A stretch of DNA of 64,000 bases from Candidatus Carbonibacillus altaicus. Lineage in GTDB: Bacteria; Bacillota; Bacilli; Thermicanales; DSM-22653. Shown piece after piece: positions 41,805-50,597 of this stretch. The notes below the pieces were generated by a model. It ran no database searches. It saw only the letters and a program-made list of their open reading frames with translations, and was not told where the DNA came from. The stretch covers positions 1-64,000 of the forward strand of contig PEBX01000005.1 of assembly GCA_003050645.1 (NCBI GenBank), written 5' to 3'. The position numbers and the translations under genes were made by a program. Numbering within the stretch: position 1 is the stretch's first letter; each line of letters starts with the position of its first letter.

Positions 41805-43616
41805 TTATACACGAACGTCTCGAAAAGCAAGCCCTTTCTCTTTTTCTTTCCGCAGTCGTTCGATTTCCTGAAGACGTTTTTCTTCATCCCAGCCGTAGGC
41901 GTCTTGAAACGTCCTGGATACGGTGTCAACAGCCGCTTCCGTCATCATCCACGGGTAAAAATACAGCGCCCCGGTACGCCGAATAAAAAAATCATCGAGG
42001 TGAAGTGCCCATTCTTCTTCGATGGTGTATTTTGCCAAAATGTGCATCAACTGTAACATGGCACGTTCATTCCGCGCGCTCTTTAAGGTTAGACCCTCAT
42101 GTTTATCTTTTTCGGCGATCGTTGTGTGAGCGTCACGCTCCGCTCTGTCATCTTTGTCTTCCGTAAGTGGCGAAAGGTCCGCGGACGAAAAATGATCCAG
42201 ATCCCTCATCTGCATAAGCTCTGCTATGAACTGTTCGGTGGCCGCACCGAACAGGTGCACCAGCACTTCCACCACCCGCGCAGAAATCCCCACCTTCTCT
42301 GCTTTTGTACTTAGCTGCTTGACAAACGCAAACACGTCTTCACTTGTGCGCATAGCACCGCTGCCTAAAGGGACATGCGTACTATCGATGCGCTCGACCG
42401 GTGGTCTCTGGGCTTGCCTCACCACTTTGAGCACGCGTTCGGCCATCTTGCGAAAACCGGTCAGTTTCCCGCCAGCAATCGAAACGAGACCGCTCGGCGC
42501 TAAAAAAAGTTCATCCCTCCGAGACAGTTCCGATGGTCCCCTACCTTCGGCGTGAATGAGCGGACGAAGCCCCGCCCAGCTCATCTCCACATCGTCTTCC
42601 GTTAACTTCACATCGGGAAACATCTCCCGGACGGCACCCAGTAAATAAGCGACATCTTCGTGATCGGCATAGACCGCGTCAAGATCGCCTGTATAATCCG
42701 TATCAGTCGTTCCGATATAGACGATGTCATGACGCGGGATGGCAAAAATCATTCGACCGTCCGGTACATCAAAATAAACCGCTTGACGCAAGGGAAAACG
42801 TTCACGTGAAATGACGATATGAATGCCTTTGGTGAGATGGAGGCGGCGGTTCGTAAGCGATCCGTCCAAACCCCTTATGGTGTCCACCCATGGTCCGGCG
42901 GCATTAACGACCTGTCTCGCACGTACCTGAATACTTTTTCCGCTTTCGATGTCATAGACCTCGACCCCTATCACCCGACCCTGCCCGTCGTAGACAAGAC
43001 TGTCTACCCGCGATCGCGTCCACACCTGTCCACCATAGCGCCTCGCCGCTTTGGCCACTTCGAGGGTGAGCCGAGCATCATCGGTGCGATATTCGACGTA
43101 CAGACCGCCGCCGATGAGACCATTATCTTTAAGAAGCGGCTCTTTAAGGAGCGTCTCTTCTTTACTTAGCATGCGCCGTCGTTCCGATTTGTTGACCCCG
43201 GCCAGATGATCATAGATCCAGAGTCCGACCGAGGTCATCCACGGGCTGAGCGAACCACCCTTAACAAGCGGAAGGAGCATCGCTTCCGGCACGACGAGAT
43301 GCGGGGCCTGAGCGTGCAACACAGCGCGTTCCCGCCCCACTTCTCTCACTAGCGCGACATCCCCCTGCTTAAGATAGCGGAGACCACCGTGAATGAGCTT
43401 CGTCGAACGCGAACTCGTGCCACTGGATAGATCATCTTTTTCGATTAAAAGCGCCTTGTACCCGTGGAGCGCAGCGAGAAACACTATGCCGGCCCCAGTG
43501 ATCCCCCCACCGATGATGACGAGATCAAACGATTCCTGCTGCAGTCGAGAAAGGAGTGCGAGGCGCTGTTGAGAGACATCACGCATTTGATCTGAAGTGA
43601 ACGTCGTAACGGTCAT
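41805..43616 (-). CDS. glpD: Glycerol-3-phosphate dehydrogenase, FAD-dependent
   Basis: A 603-residue membrane-associated flavoenzyme that oxidises glycerol-3-phosphate to DHAP and feeds electrons to menaquinone. The FAD-binding motif is VIIGGGITGAG, followed by SSGTSSRSTKLIHGGLRYLK, which is diagnostic of GlpD, and the C-terminal DAO_C domain. A hydrophilic insert (SPLTEDKDDRAERDAHTTIA) of about 40 residues near residue 490 is longer than usual. A G-rich site precedes the ATG. Downstream of glpK with a permease relic between. Confidence 0.95.
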   Translation of the reverse strand: MTVTTFTSDQMRDVSQQRLALLSRLQQESFDLVIIGGGITGAGIVFLAALHGYKALLIEKDDLSSGTSSRSTKLIHGGLRYLKQGDVALVREVGRERAVLHAQAPHLVVPEAMLLPLVKGGSLSPWMTSVGLWIYDHLAGVNKSERRRMLSKEETLLKEPLLKDNGLIGGGLYVEYRTDDARLTLEVAKAARRYGGQVWTRSRVDSLVYDGQGRVIGVEVYDIESGKSIQVRARQVVNAAGPWVDTIRGLDGSLTNRRLHLTKGIHIVISRERFPLRQAVYFDVPDGRMIFAIPRHDIVYIGTTDTDYTGDLDAVYADHEDVAYLLGAVREMFPDVKLTEDDVEMSWAGLRPLIHAEGRGPSELSRRDELFLAPSGLVSIAGGKLTGFRKMAERVLKVVRQAQRPPVERIDSTHVPLGSGAMRTSEDVFAFVKQLSTKAEKVGISARVVEVLVHLFGAATEQFIAELMQMRDLDHFSSADLSPLTEDKDDRAERDAHTTIAEKDKHEGLTLKSARNERAMLQLMHILAKYTIEEEWALHLDDFFIRRTGALYFYPWMMTEAAVDTVSRTFQDAYGWDEEKRLQEIERLRKEKEKGLAFRDVRV

Positions 43617-43708
43617 ATGATCCCCCCACGATCATGCCTTTTTCTAACCAATATTATTTCTAATTTCTTTTACTAAAATCTCTTTCATAATAAGAACTGC
43701 AATCATGA

Positions 43709-43870
43709 CTACTTGAGCCCGCTTTGCATCATCGCCTCTACTAGATATTTCTGGAAAAACACAAACACGATGATCACCGGGATGAGTACAGTGGATGACA
43801 TGGCCAGAAGACTTGGCCAATCGACGTCAAATTGACCGACAAAATTAGCGAGTGCCAGTTGCTTCATCAT
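43709..43870 (-). pseudogene. C-terminal relic of a sugar/glycerol-3-phosphate ABC-transporter permease (MalG/UgpE type)
   Basis: About 53 residues at the end of an open frame match the C-terminus of carbohydrate ABC permeases: FVGQFDVDWPSLLAMSSTVL, then VIIVFVFFQKYLVEAMMQSG and LK. The usual family ending is ..DW..LMA.S....P..I.F...Q+Y...G...G..KG. The EAA loop and all earlier helices are missing, and the 5' part overlaps the end of glpK. It is a fragment, probably left by deletion of a transporter (perhaps for glycerol-3-phosphate) once beside glpK. Confidence 0.65.
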
Positions 43871-45359
43871 CAACAACCACCCACTGCTTAGCCCTCTCCA
43901 CCGCCCGCAGCCAGCGCGCGTATAAAAGGCGTCGCTCCGTCTCCGGCATTTGCGGCAAAAAGCGCGCCGCTTCCGTATGAAAGTCCAAAATATTCTGGCG
44001 TGACCATACACCTGCGGCCAGTGCTGCAAATGCAGCCGCACCGTACGCAGTCGTCTCCAGCTCGTGCGGTCTCGATACTGCGACTCCCAGTATGTCCGCC
44101 TGAAATTGCATCAACCAGTTATTGTTAGCGGCGCCACCGTCTACTTTTAAGAGCTTAAGCGGGCTTCCCGCCTCTTCCGCCATGACGGAGAGCACATCTT
44201 TCGTCTGATAAGCCAGCGACTCCAGCACCGCCCGAACGATGTGGGCCTTTCCGGTACCTCGAGTGAGGCCCACGATCGTTCCTCGGGCATACATATCCCA
44301 ATGCGGCGCCCCCAGCCCGACAAAAGCCGGCACCACGACCACACCCCCGGTATCCGGAACAGTTGCCGCAAGCATCTCACTCTCTTCTGCACGCTCGATG
44401 AGACCGAGACCGTCGCGTAACCACTGGATGGCTGCTCCGGCCACGAACACACTGCCTTCCAAGGCATACACCGGACCATCCCCGAGATCCCAGGCGATCG
44501 TCGTAAGCAGCCCTCGTTTGGAAAAAACCGGTGTATGCCCTGTCGGCATGAGCATAAAACATCCCGTGCCGTACGTGTTCTTAACCATCCCTGACTCCCA
44601 GGCACCCTGCCCGAAGAGCGCTGCCTGCTGGTCACCCGCCACGCCTTGAATCGGTATACGCTGCCCGGAAAAAAGCTCTTTCACTGCATAGCCAAAAAGG
44701 CCGCTCGATGGCAGAATGTCCGGGAGCACAGCCCGGGGGATATTAAAGTAACGAATAAGATCGTCATCCCACGTCCCTTTTTGTATGTTATAAAGCATCG
44801 TACGAGAAGCATTGGTGACATCCGTCGCATGCACCGTACCACCGGTTAACCGGTACATAAGATAACTGTCGATCGTCCCGAATAAAATCTCTCCGCGCTC
44901 CGCACGCGAGCGCGCCTGCGGGATGTGATCCAGCAACCAGGAGAGCTTTGACGCGGAAAAGTATGCATCCAATTCCAGCCCTGTCTTTTCACGGACCGCC
45001 TCCGCCCACCCTTCTTCCCGCATCGCTTCGATCTGGCCCGCCGTTCGGCGATCTTGCCAGACGATGGCCCGGTGAATCGGTTCGCCACTTTCCTTTTCCC
45101 AGAGGACGGTCGTCTCGCGCTGGTTCGTGATGCCAATTGCAGCAATCTCTTTAGCCTCGAGTCCTGCTATGCTCATAGCTTCCCGGATCGTCTGCTGGGT
45201 ATGATGCCATATCTCTGTTGCATCATGCTCCACCCAGCCTGGCTGAGGATAATGCTGGGAAAGCGGCTTATGCGCTTTTGCTACCACTTTTCCCTTTTCA
45301 GAAAAAATCATGACACGCGTACTAGTCGTCCCCTGATCGATGGCTAGAATATTGGACAT
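43845..45359 (-). CDS. glpK: Glycerol kinase
   Basis: A 504-residue FGGY-family kinase that makes glycerol-3-phosphate. The N-terminal ATPase motif is LAIDQGTTSTRVMIF, with the FGGY signatures (for example DGGAANNNWLMQFQADIL) present and the full length as in Bacillus GlpK. ATG 45359 has AAAGGTGG ~9 nt upstream; the frame allows 10 more codons. No glpF or glpP is in the window. Its 3' end overlaps the permease relic, and the final residues VVVDDEATGTR extend slightly past the usual end. Confidence 0.97.
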   Translation of the reverse strand: MSNILAIDQGTTSTRVMIFSEKGKVVAKAHKPLSQHYPQPGWVEHDATEIWHHTQQTIREAMSIAGLEAKEIAAIGITNQRETTVLWEKESGEPIHRAIVWQDRRTAGQIEAMREEGWAEAVREKTGLELDAYFSASKLSWLLDHIPQARSRAERGEILFGTIDSYLMYRLTGGTVHATDVTNASRTMLYNIQKGTWDDDLIRYFNIPRAVLPDILPSSGLFGYAVKELFSGQRIPIQGVAGDQQAALFGQGAWESGMVKNTYGTGCFMLMPTGHTPVFSKRGLLTTIAWDLGDGPVYALEGSVFVAGAAIQWLRDGLGLIERAEESEMLAATVPDTGGVVVVPAFVGLGAPHWDMYARGTIVGLTRGTGKAHIVRAVLESLAYQTKDVLSVMAEEAGSPLKLLKVDGGAANNNWLMQFQADILGVAVSRPHELETTAYGAAAFAALAAGVWSRQNILDFHTEAARFLPQMPETERRLLYARWLRAVERAKQWVVVDDEATGTR

Positions 45360-45446
45360 GATGGATCCACCTTTCTTTATCATCCCCATACCTTCTTCTT
45401 ACCATCTTACCTTCTCCCAGATCATTTTTAAAGCGTTAGGTTTCTA

Positions 45447-45475
45447 TTCAAGGTCTAGGGTTTTTCCCCTATAAT
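45447..45475 (+). promoter_or_regulatory. Promoter candidate for the ba3 oxidase operon
   Basis: TTCAAG (45447-45452), 17 nt, TATAAT (45470-45475). It lies 180 nt before the subunit IIA start, in the divergent region with glpK. A second -10-like TATACT lies at 45563-45568. Confidence 0.4.
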
Positions 45476-45655
45476 AACAGTGCAAATGCTAATTTTCATG
45501 TTATTTATGAACAATTTTTGTATTTTTCATTGTATCTATCGACGATAACGTCATCTCACGTTTATACTGTAGATAGATATTGTGTTTACATGTTTAAAAA
45601 TAGCTGTAACACACTGACGTTTGCACACGACGCAGACGAAGAAAGAGGTGAAACC

Positions 45656-45856
45656 ATGTCCTATCAGCAAACGCCTCCCGGGCTGACAGAGCCAGCCAGC
45701 TCAAACCTTAACAGACTGCCCAACGAGGCCCATCCCCCAACACAGCAGGAACAGGAACCGTCTTATCTCAGCACACTCATTTTTTCCTTAAGCCTTGGAG
45801 CGCTTATCATCATCGGCTGGGTTGCAGCGTTTCTACTGTACTTAAGTCGCGCTTAA
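45656..45856 (+). CDS. Cytochrome c oxidase subunit IIA-like small membrane protein
   Basis: A 66-residue protein: a hydrophilic Pro/Gln-rich N-terminus (~34 residues), then one transmembrane helix (about residues 37-62) that reads STLIFSLSLGALIIIGWVAA and ends FLLYLSRA. That helix fits the subunit IIA family of ba3-type oxidases, short single-pass proteins next to subunits II and I. ATG 45656 has AGAGGTG 7 nt upstream; a longer frame upstream is not needed. A run of 11-bp repeats begins at its last codons. Confidence 0.8.
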   Translation: MSYQQTPPGLTEPASSNLNRLPNEAHPPTQQEQEPSYLSTLIFSLSLGALIIIGWVAAFLLYLSRA

Positions 45857-45906
45857 GTCGCATTTAAGTTGCTTGGATACCGCATTTAGGCCGCATTCAA
45901 TGTGCA
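45841..45906. repeat. Six 11-bp tandem units at the 3' end of the subunit IIA gene
   Basis: CTTAAGTCGCG, CTTAAGTCGCA, TTTAAGTTGCT, TGGATACCGCA, TTTAGGCCGCA and TTCAATGTGCA follow without gaps; GC at positions 9-10 is kept in all six. Related but out-of-phase ATGTGCA/ATGTGAA motifs continue to about 45940. Confidence 0.7.
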
Positions 45907-46070
45907 TTAATGTGAATTTTATGTGCATTCATGTGAATTAAGGCACACCGATAGTACTTGTAGCTCTTGGCCTGAGCCACTAAAAGCGACTTCGAAGCCC
46001 GTGTCAGGCGGTTGTGAAAAGCATATATAAAACGGGCTAACATCAACACACATGGATAAGGAGGTAGCCC

Positions 46071-46538
46071 ATGCATCTACATCGTTATGAAAAAATCTGG
46101 CTTTCGTTTGGCATCACATCACTCATCGTCTTTTTAGCCGTCCTCGCCTTTACCGCTTTTGCCGAAGGGCATACACCGCCGGGCGGAATCCTGACCGTAA
46201 GCCCCGAATCGGTTGATCAAGTTCCCCCCTTCAATGCACCGGGCGTCTATGACCGGGGCGACTATGTAGACGTCTATATCGTCGGGCAAATTTTTTCATA
46301 CAATCCCAATCGTATCGAATTACCCTTAGGCAAACCCGTTCACTTTTATGTCACGACCAAAGATGTCGTCCACAGTTTTACTATTATCGACACCACGGTG
46401 AACATGATGCTCATCCCTGGTTATGTTAATTCAGCCACCTACACCTTTGAAAAACCGGGCTCCTATCTCGTCCTTTGCAATGAATACTGTGGTGCCGGGC
46501 ATCAACTCATGCAAATGGAAGTGGAGGTCAAGGGATGA
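46071..46538 (+). CDS. cbaB: ba3-type cytochrome c oxidase subunit II
   Basis: A 155-residue protein with one N-terminal membrane helix (about residues 10-32) and a cupredoxin domain. The CuA ligands are visible: His101 in DVVHSF, Cys136, Cys140, His144 and Met147 in CNEYCGAGHQLM. It accepts electrons from cytochrome c or a blue copper protein. Its short length and single helix are typical of B-family (ba3) oxidases. AAGGAGG precedes the ATG. The stop overlaps the subunit I start by 4 nt (ATGA). Confidence 0.93.
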   Translation: MHLHRYEKIWLSFGITSLIVFLAVLAFTAFAEGHTPPGGILTVSPESVDQVPPFNAPGVYDRGDYVDVYIVGQIFSYNPNRIELPLGKPVHFYVTTKDVVHSFTIIDTTVNMMLIPGYVNSATYTFEKPGSYLVLCNEYCGAGHQLMQMEVEVKG

Positions 46539-48184
46539 TCACAAAACAACATACGCACGTTTTATCCCGTGTTCATTTGTTTCTCGCCTTTTTTTCCATT
46601 GCCCTGGGAGGCACCTTTGGTCTTTTGCAAGGACTGGTTCGGGCAGGGGCGATCACCCTTCCGAGCTGGCTTAGTTATTACCAGATCCTAACGGCGCACG
46701 GGTTATTGCTGGCCCTTATTTCGACGACGTATTTCATCTTTGCCTTTTTGCTCGCCGGTAACGGTGCGACGCTCGGAGACCTCAGCAAGACGGAGTATAC
46801 GCTCGCCAAATGGGGTACGATTGTGCTCACAGCAGGCGTGATTCTCGCCGCGACCATGATTCTAAAAGGAGATGCGAGCGTACTCTATACGTTTTATTTA
46901 CCGCTTCAAGCTAGCCCCTGGTTTTACGTCGGACTCGCGCTTTTCGTCATCGGCACGTGGCTTTTTGCAGCCGGGCTCATCCATCAATACTTCGCTTGGC
47001 GCAAAGCCCATCCAGGGCAGAAAACACCGCTATTTGCTTTTCTCGGAACGGTTACACTCCTTCTGTGGATCATCGCCAGCCTGGGTGTCGCCGCAACAGT
47101 TCTGTTTCAAATGATACCCCTATCATTCGGTTGGGTACAAGGTGTGAACGTTGAACTTTCCCGGACGCTCTTCTGGTATTTTGGGCATCCGCTCGTTTAC
47201 TTCTGGCTGCTCCCCACCTATATGGCCTGGTATACGGTGATGCCTCGGTTGATCGGCGGAAAATTGTTTAGCGACACGCTGGCGCGCTTTGCCTTTCTGC
47301 TCTTCCTCGTCTTTTCCTTCCCGGTCGGCATTCACCACCAGCTGACCGAACCGGGCATTCAGGATGGTTGGAAGTTTTTTCAGGTCATTCTCACGTTTAT
47401 GGTCGTCATTCCCTCTTTAATGACTGCTTTTAACGTCTTTGCTTCCTTAGAAAGTGTCCCGCGGACAGCCGGGCAAAGACGTTCCCTGTTCGGATGGATC
47501 GGTGCGCTACCTTGGGGAGACGTGCGTTTTTTAGCCATGATCATCGCCATGTTGTTTTTCATACCAGGCGGCATCGGTGGGCTTGTAAACGCCAGTTATC
47601 AGATGAACGCTATGGTTCACAATACGCTTTTTGTCGTCGGCCATTTTCACATTACCGTTGGGACACCTGTCATGCTAACCTTTTTTGCCATCAGCTACTG
47701 GCTGATCCCCCACCTGACCGGCCGTACGTTTACACCGCTCGCCAATCGCCTAGGCATCCTGCAGACGGTCATCTGGTCACTCGGGATGCTTATCATGTCC
47801 TGGACGCAGCACGCCCTGGGCCTCATGGGCGCACCGCGCCGCACCGCTTATACCGTCTATCAGAACCATCCCCAAGCGCAGGTGTGGTTTGACACGCCCT
47901 GGGCCAATTACACGCTCATGGCCATCGGCGGTGCACTTCTCTTTACTGGGATCGTGCTAATGCTGGTGATCGTCATATATCTCGGGTTTTTTGCCCCGCG
48001 CTCCGAAAAAGCGACCTTTCCTCTGGCCGAAGCACGGGATGATGGACCCCAGCCAGCCTTTTTGGAAAACTGGAAACTGTGGCTTACCATCACCGCCGTA
48101 CTCATCTTGATCGCCTATACGGTTCCAATCTTTGATATACTGGCGCATAACGCTCCACTCGCACGGGGAATGCGAACATGGTGA
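46535..48184 (+). CDS. cbaA: ba3-type cytochrome c oxidase subunit I
   Basis: A 549-residue heme-copper oxidase subunit with 12-13 membrane helices that reduces oxygen and pumps protons. Heme/copper ligand regions are visible: the helix-II His in TAHGLLLALI, the CuB segment FGHPLVYFWLLPTYMAWY, HH in VGIHHQLTEPG, and FVVGHFHITVGT with the two heme-binding His. The sequence type is family B (Thermus ba3-like). In the subunit I-II overlap the genes are translationally coupled. Confidence 0.94.
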   Translation: MITKQHTHVLSRVHLFLAFFSIALGGTFGLLQGLVRAGAITLPSWLSYYQILTAHGLLLALISTTYFIFAFLLAGNGATLGDLSKTEYTLAKWGTIVLTAGVILAATMILKGDASVLYTFYLPLQASPWFYVGLALFVIGTWLFAAGLIHQYFAWRKAHPGQKTPLFAFLGTVTLLLWIIASLGVAATVLFQMIPLSFGWVQGVNVELSRTLFWYFGHPLVYFWLLPTYMAWYTVMPRLIGGKLFSDTLARFAFLLFLVFSFPVGIHHQLTEPGIQDGWKFFQVILTFMVVIPSLMTAFNVFASLESVPRTAGQRRSLFGWIGALPWGDVRFLAMIIAMLFFIPGGIGGLVNASYQMNAMVHNTLFVVGHFHITVGTPVMLTFFAISYWLIPHLTGRTFTPLANRLGILQTVIWSLGMLIMSWTQHALGLMGAPRRTAYTVYQNHPQAQVWFDTPWANYTLMAIGGALLFTGIVLMLVIVIYLGFFAPRSEKATFPLAEARDDGPQPAFLENWKLWLTITAVLILIAYTVPIFDILAHNAPLARGMRTW

Positions 48185-48227
48185 CCCTCCTCCACCCTTC
48201 AAGCAGTGCGACAGTGCGGTAGACGGC

Positions 48228-48758
48228 TTAGGTGCGCTCGACGGGAAAACCCTCCGCGATTAAATGCTCAATCGCCGCTTCAATATCTTCGCTCGTTTCG
48301 GAAACCAACGTATGATAATGAAACCCACCCGTCCACTCGCTGAAAAGCTCCAGCGATGAAGCCTTCCAGCGTTCGATAAAAAGGCGTATGTCTTTTGGTG
48401 TATAGAGATTAAGGTCGGCCGTGACCTTACCGTAAACAGGATGATCGATCATCACATCTTTCACCCCTACATGATGGGCGATGATGATCGAAAGTTCCCG
48501 CTCTAGGCGTTTCGGTGGATGCGAGATCCCGATCACTTCGTGCTGCATCGCGCCGAGCTCTTCCAACCGGTAACCGCGAATCGTACTTAAGATCGGGTGT
48601 CCTTCTTTTCGTAAAAGGGCAATATCGCCGACCAACGTTTGGCGGCTTACCCCGAGGCGTTCCGCCAGTTCGCTCCCTTTAAGCGGCTGGCGGCTTTCCT
48701 TTAAATACTGTATAATTTTCTCCCGCCTTTTTAGGCCTTGAATACTTTCTTCAATCAC
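48228..48758 (-). CDS. NiaR-type transcriptional repressor of NAD biosynthesis (HTH + 3H domain)
   Basis: A 176-residue regulator: N-terminal HTH_11 winged helix (about residues 8-65; LKGSELAERLGVSRQTLVGD) and C-terminal 3H domain with conserved histidines in HHVGVKDVMIDHPVYGKVTADL-type and GGFHYHTL segments. Family members (NiaR/YrxA) repress NAD genes with nicotinic acid as co-repressor. The start is GTG at 48758 with AGGGTGA 8 nt upstream. No NAD genes are nearby, so it acts elsewhere. Confidence 0.88.
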   Translation of the reverse strand: MIEESIQGLKRREKIIQYLKESRQPLKGSELAERLGVSRQTLVGDIALLRKEGHPILSTIRGYRLEELGAMQHEVIGISHPPKRLERELSIIIAHHVGVKDVMIDHPVYGKVTADLNLYTPKDIRLFIERWKASSLELFSEWTGGFHYHTLVSETSEDIEAAIEHLIAEGFPVERT

Positions 48759-48967
48759 AGAACGTCACCCTGCTTCTCTTGCCATTCATTGTTATTATCT
48801 TAACAAAGCACGCAGCACCTGACAATGGAGAAAGCCATGAAAAGCGCGCGGCATGATCATTCATTTCAAATGGGTATCGATATCCGAATAATTATTTGTT
48901 ATAATCCATATAACCAGTGTAAATACCATAGTCTGTATTGGATAGCCCCGTTGACCCTCTTTCCATC

Positions 48968-48996
48968 TTGACAAAGGTGTAAACCTAGTATACCAT
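48968..48996 (+). promoter_or_regulatory. Sigma-A promoter of the cstB-like gene
   Basis: A perfect -35 TTGACA (48968-48973), 17 nt, TACCAT (48991-48996), 51 bp before the ATG. Confidence 0.7.
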
Positions 48997-49005
48997 ATGG
49001 GGTAT
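48990..49005. promoter_or_regulatory. CsoR/CstR-like operator overlapping the -10
   Basis: ATACC-ATATGG-GGTAT (48990-49005) has the ATACC/GGTAT arms and G-tract seen in operators of the CsoR/CstR family. It covers the -10 element of a gene for persulfide detoxification, so repression relieved by persulfide is likely. No cstR is in the window. Confidence 0.55.
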
Positions 49006-49046
49006 CAGAAAGATAAGACGATAATCTGAGGAAGGAGAGAGGTTAT

Positions 49047-50474
49047 ATGTTACTTCGCTATTTTTACGATCACAAGCTGGCACAGGCCTCGTATCTCGTC
49101 GGCTGTCAGGCGAGCGGAGAAGCGATTGTGATCGACCCGATGCGCGATATCGATCCTTACTTGAACGTCGCCGACCAGGAAGGACTCCGCATCGTGGGGG
49201 CTTTAGAGACGCACATTCACGCTGATTTCGTCTCGGGTGCACGTGAACTCGCTGATCGTGTGGGCGCCACCTTGTACTTATCAGATGAAGGCGATGAAAA
49301 CTGGAAATACCAATATCTCGACAGCGTTCCACATGTGCTCGTCAAAGACGGTGACATTATTAAAATCGGTAATATCCAGCTTGAAGTGATGCATACACCC
49401 GGTCATACGCCAGAGCACATCTCCTTTATTCTTTATGATCTACCGGCGACCAAAAAACCGATCGGTATTTTCACCGGGGACTTCGTCTTCGTCGGTGACG
49501 TCGGCCGACCGGACCTTCTTGAAGAAGCCGCTGGTATCAAAGGAACCGCTGTTCCCGGTGCCAAAAAAATGTTCCAGAGTTTAAAGCGCTTCCGCGAACT
49601 CCCCGATCACGTTCAAGTATGGCCGGCCCACGGAGCAGGCAGTGCTTGCGGTAAAGCACTCGGCGCTGTACCCTCGTCGACCGTAGGTTATGAAAAAATT
49701 ACGAACTGGGCGCTTCAGATCGATGATGAGGATGCTTTTGTTCAGGCCTTACTCGCCGATCAACCGGAACCGCCCAAATACTTTAAACATATGAAACGGA
49801 TCAACAAAGAAGGCCCAACGCTACTCCGCGACCTGAAAGTCATTCCCCGTCTCTACGCTTCAAAAGACGTCGTGGAACGGTGGATTGGCAAAGGCGCACA
49901 AGTCGTCGACATTCGTCCGGCCAGCAAGTTTGAAACGGCTCACCTCGCCGGTACCATTAACATTCCTTTAAATAACTCCTTTACCAACTGGGCCGGCTGG
50001 CTCATCGATTACGATCGTGACCTTTACCTCGTAGCCGATCAGCAACATGTTGAAGAAGCCATCACGGCGCTGCATTCGATCGGTATCGACCGTATTGCCG
50101 GCTACATCGACCTCGGCTTTGTCAATCAGTTCAATGACAGCCGGCTTGAACTCGACAGTTATGAAAGTGTCGAACCGGAAGACGTTGTAAGCCGCCTTGA
50201 AGACTATCATATCCTCGATGTACGCAATCTTTCTGAATGGAAAAGCGGTCATATTGAGGGAGCCCAGCACATTATGCTCGGTTACCTCACCGATCGCATC
50301 GACGAAATCCCGAAAAATAAACCGCTCCTTGTTCATTGTCAACTTGGCGGTCGTTCCGCGATGGCCGTAAGCATCCTCAAACAACATGGGTTCAAAAAAG
50401 TCTTCAATCTTGCGGGTGGGTACGATCGCTTTACAAAAGTCACGAAAAAAGTAGACGTGCCCGTTCATGCCTGA
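49047..50474 (+). CDS. CstB-like persulfide dioxygenase-rhodanese fusion
   Basis: A 475-residue fusion. The N-terminal metallo-beta-lactamase domain (~1-250) has the iron-site motif H56-x-H58-x-D60 in THIHAD, HTPGHTPEH and TGDFVFVGDVGRPDL; it resembles ETHE1-type persulfide dioxygenases. A rhodanese-like domain without catalytic Cys (~260-350) follows, then a second with Cys near residue 430 in LLVHCQLGGRSA. This domain order matches CstB, which converts persulfide to thiosulfate. GGAAGGAGAG precedes the ATG. Own promoter, operator and terminator: a single-gene unit. Confidence 0.9.
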   Translation: MLLRYFYDHKLAQASYLVGCQASGEAIVIDPMRDIDPYLNVADQEGLRIVGALETHIHADFVSGARELADRVGATLYLSDEGDENWKYQYLDSVPHVLVKDGDIIKIGNIQLEVMHTPGHTPEHISFILYDLPATKKPIGIFTGDFVFVGDVGRPDLLEEAAGIKGTAVPGAKKMFQSLKRFRELPDHVQVWPAHGAGSACGKALGAVPSSTVGYEKITNWALQIDDEDAFVQALLADQPEPPKYFKHMKRINKEGPTLLRDLKVIPRLYASKDVVERWIGKGAQVVDIRPASKFETAHLAGTINIPLNNSFTNWAGWLIDYDRDLYLVADQQHVEEAITALHSIGIDRIAGYIDLGFVNQFNDSRLELDSYESVEPEDVVSRLEDYHILDVRNLSEWKSGHIEGAQHIMLGYLTDRIDEIPKNKPLLVHCQLGGRSAMAVSILKQHGFKKVFNLAGGYDRFTKVTKKVDVPVHA

Positions 50475-50531
50475 TGAGTCCGAGCCTATGCACCTTAGCA
50501 ACTCAATCACTGGGCATCCGAATCATATGAA

Positions 50532-50580
50532 AAATAAAAAGCCTGTTAGAGGTCTCCTCTTACAGGCTTTTTATTTTATT
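50532..50580. terminator. Bidirectional terminator between the cstB-like gene and dfrA
   Basis: AAAAAGCCTGTTAGAGG and CCTCTTACAGGCTTTTT pair over 16 bp, with A- and T-runs on both sides, so it serves both convergent genes. Confidence 0.9.
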
Positions 50581-50597
50581 TATTGGAGTGCTTCTTT

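Noticed and set aside
44147-44635. 162-residue minus-strand open frame
   Set aside because: Out-of-frame shadow of glpK; composition is Arg/Ser-rich as in shadows of GC-containing genes.
45518-45655. N-terminal extension of the subunit IIA protein
   Set aside because: The good ribosome binding site is in front of ATG 45656, and the extension is not like the family.
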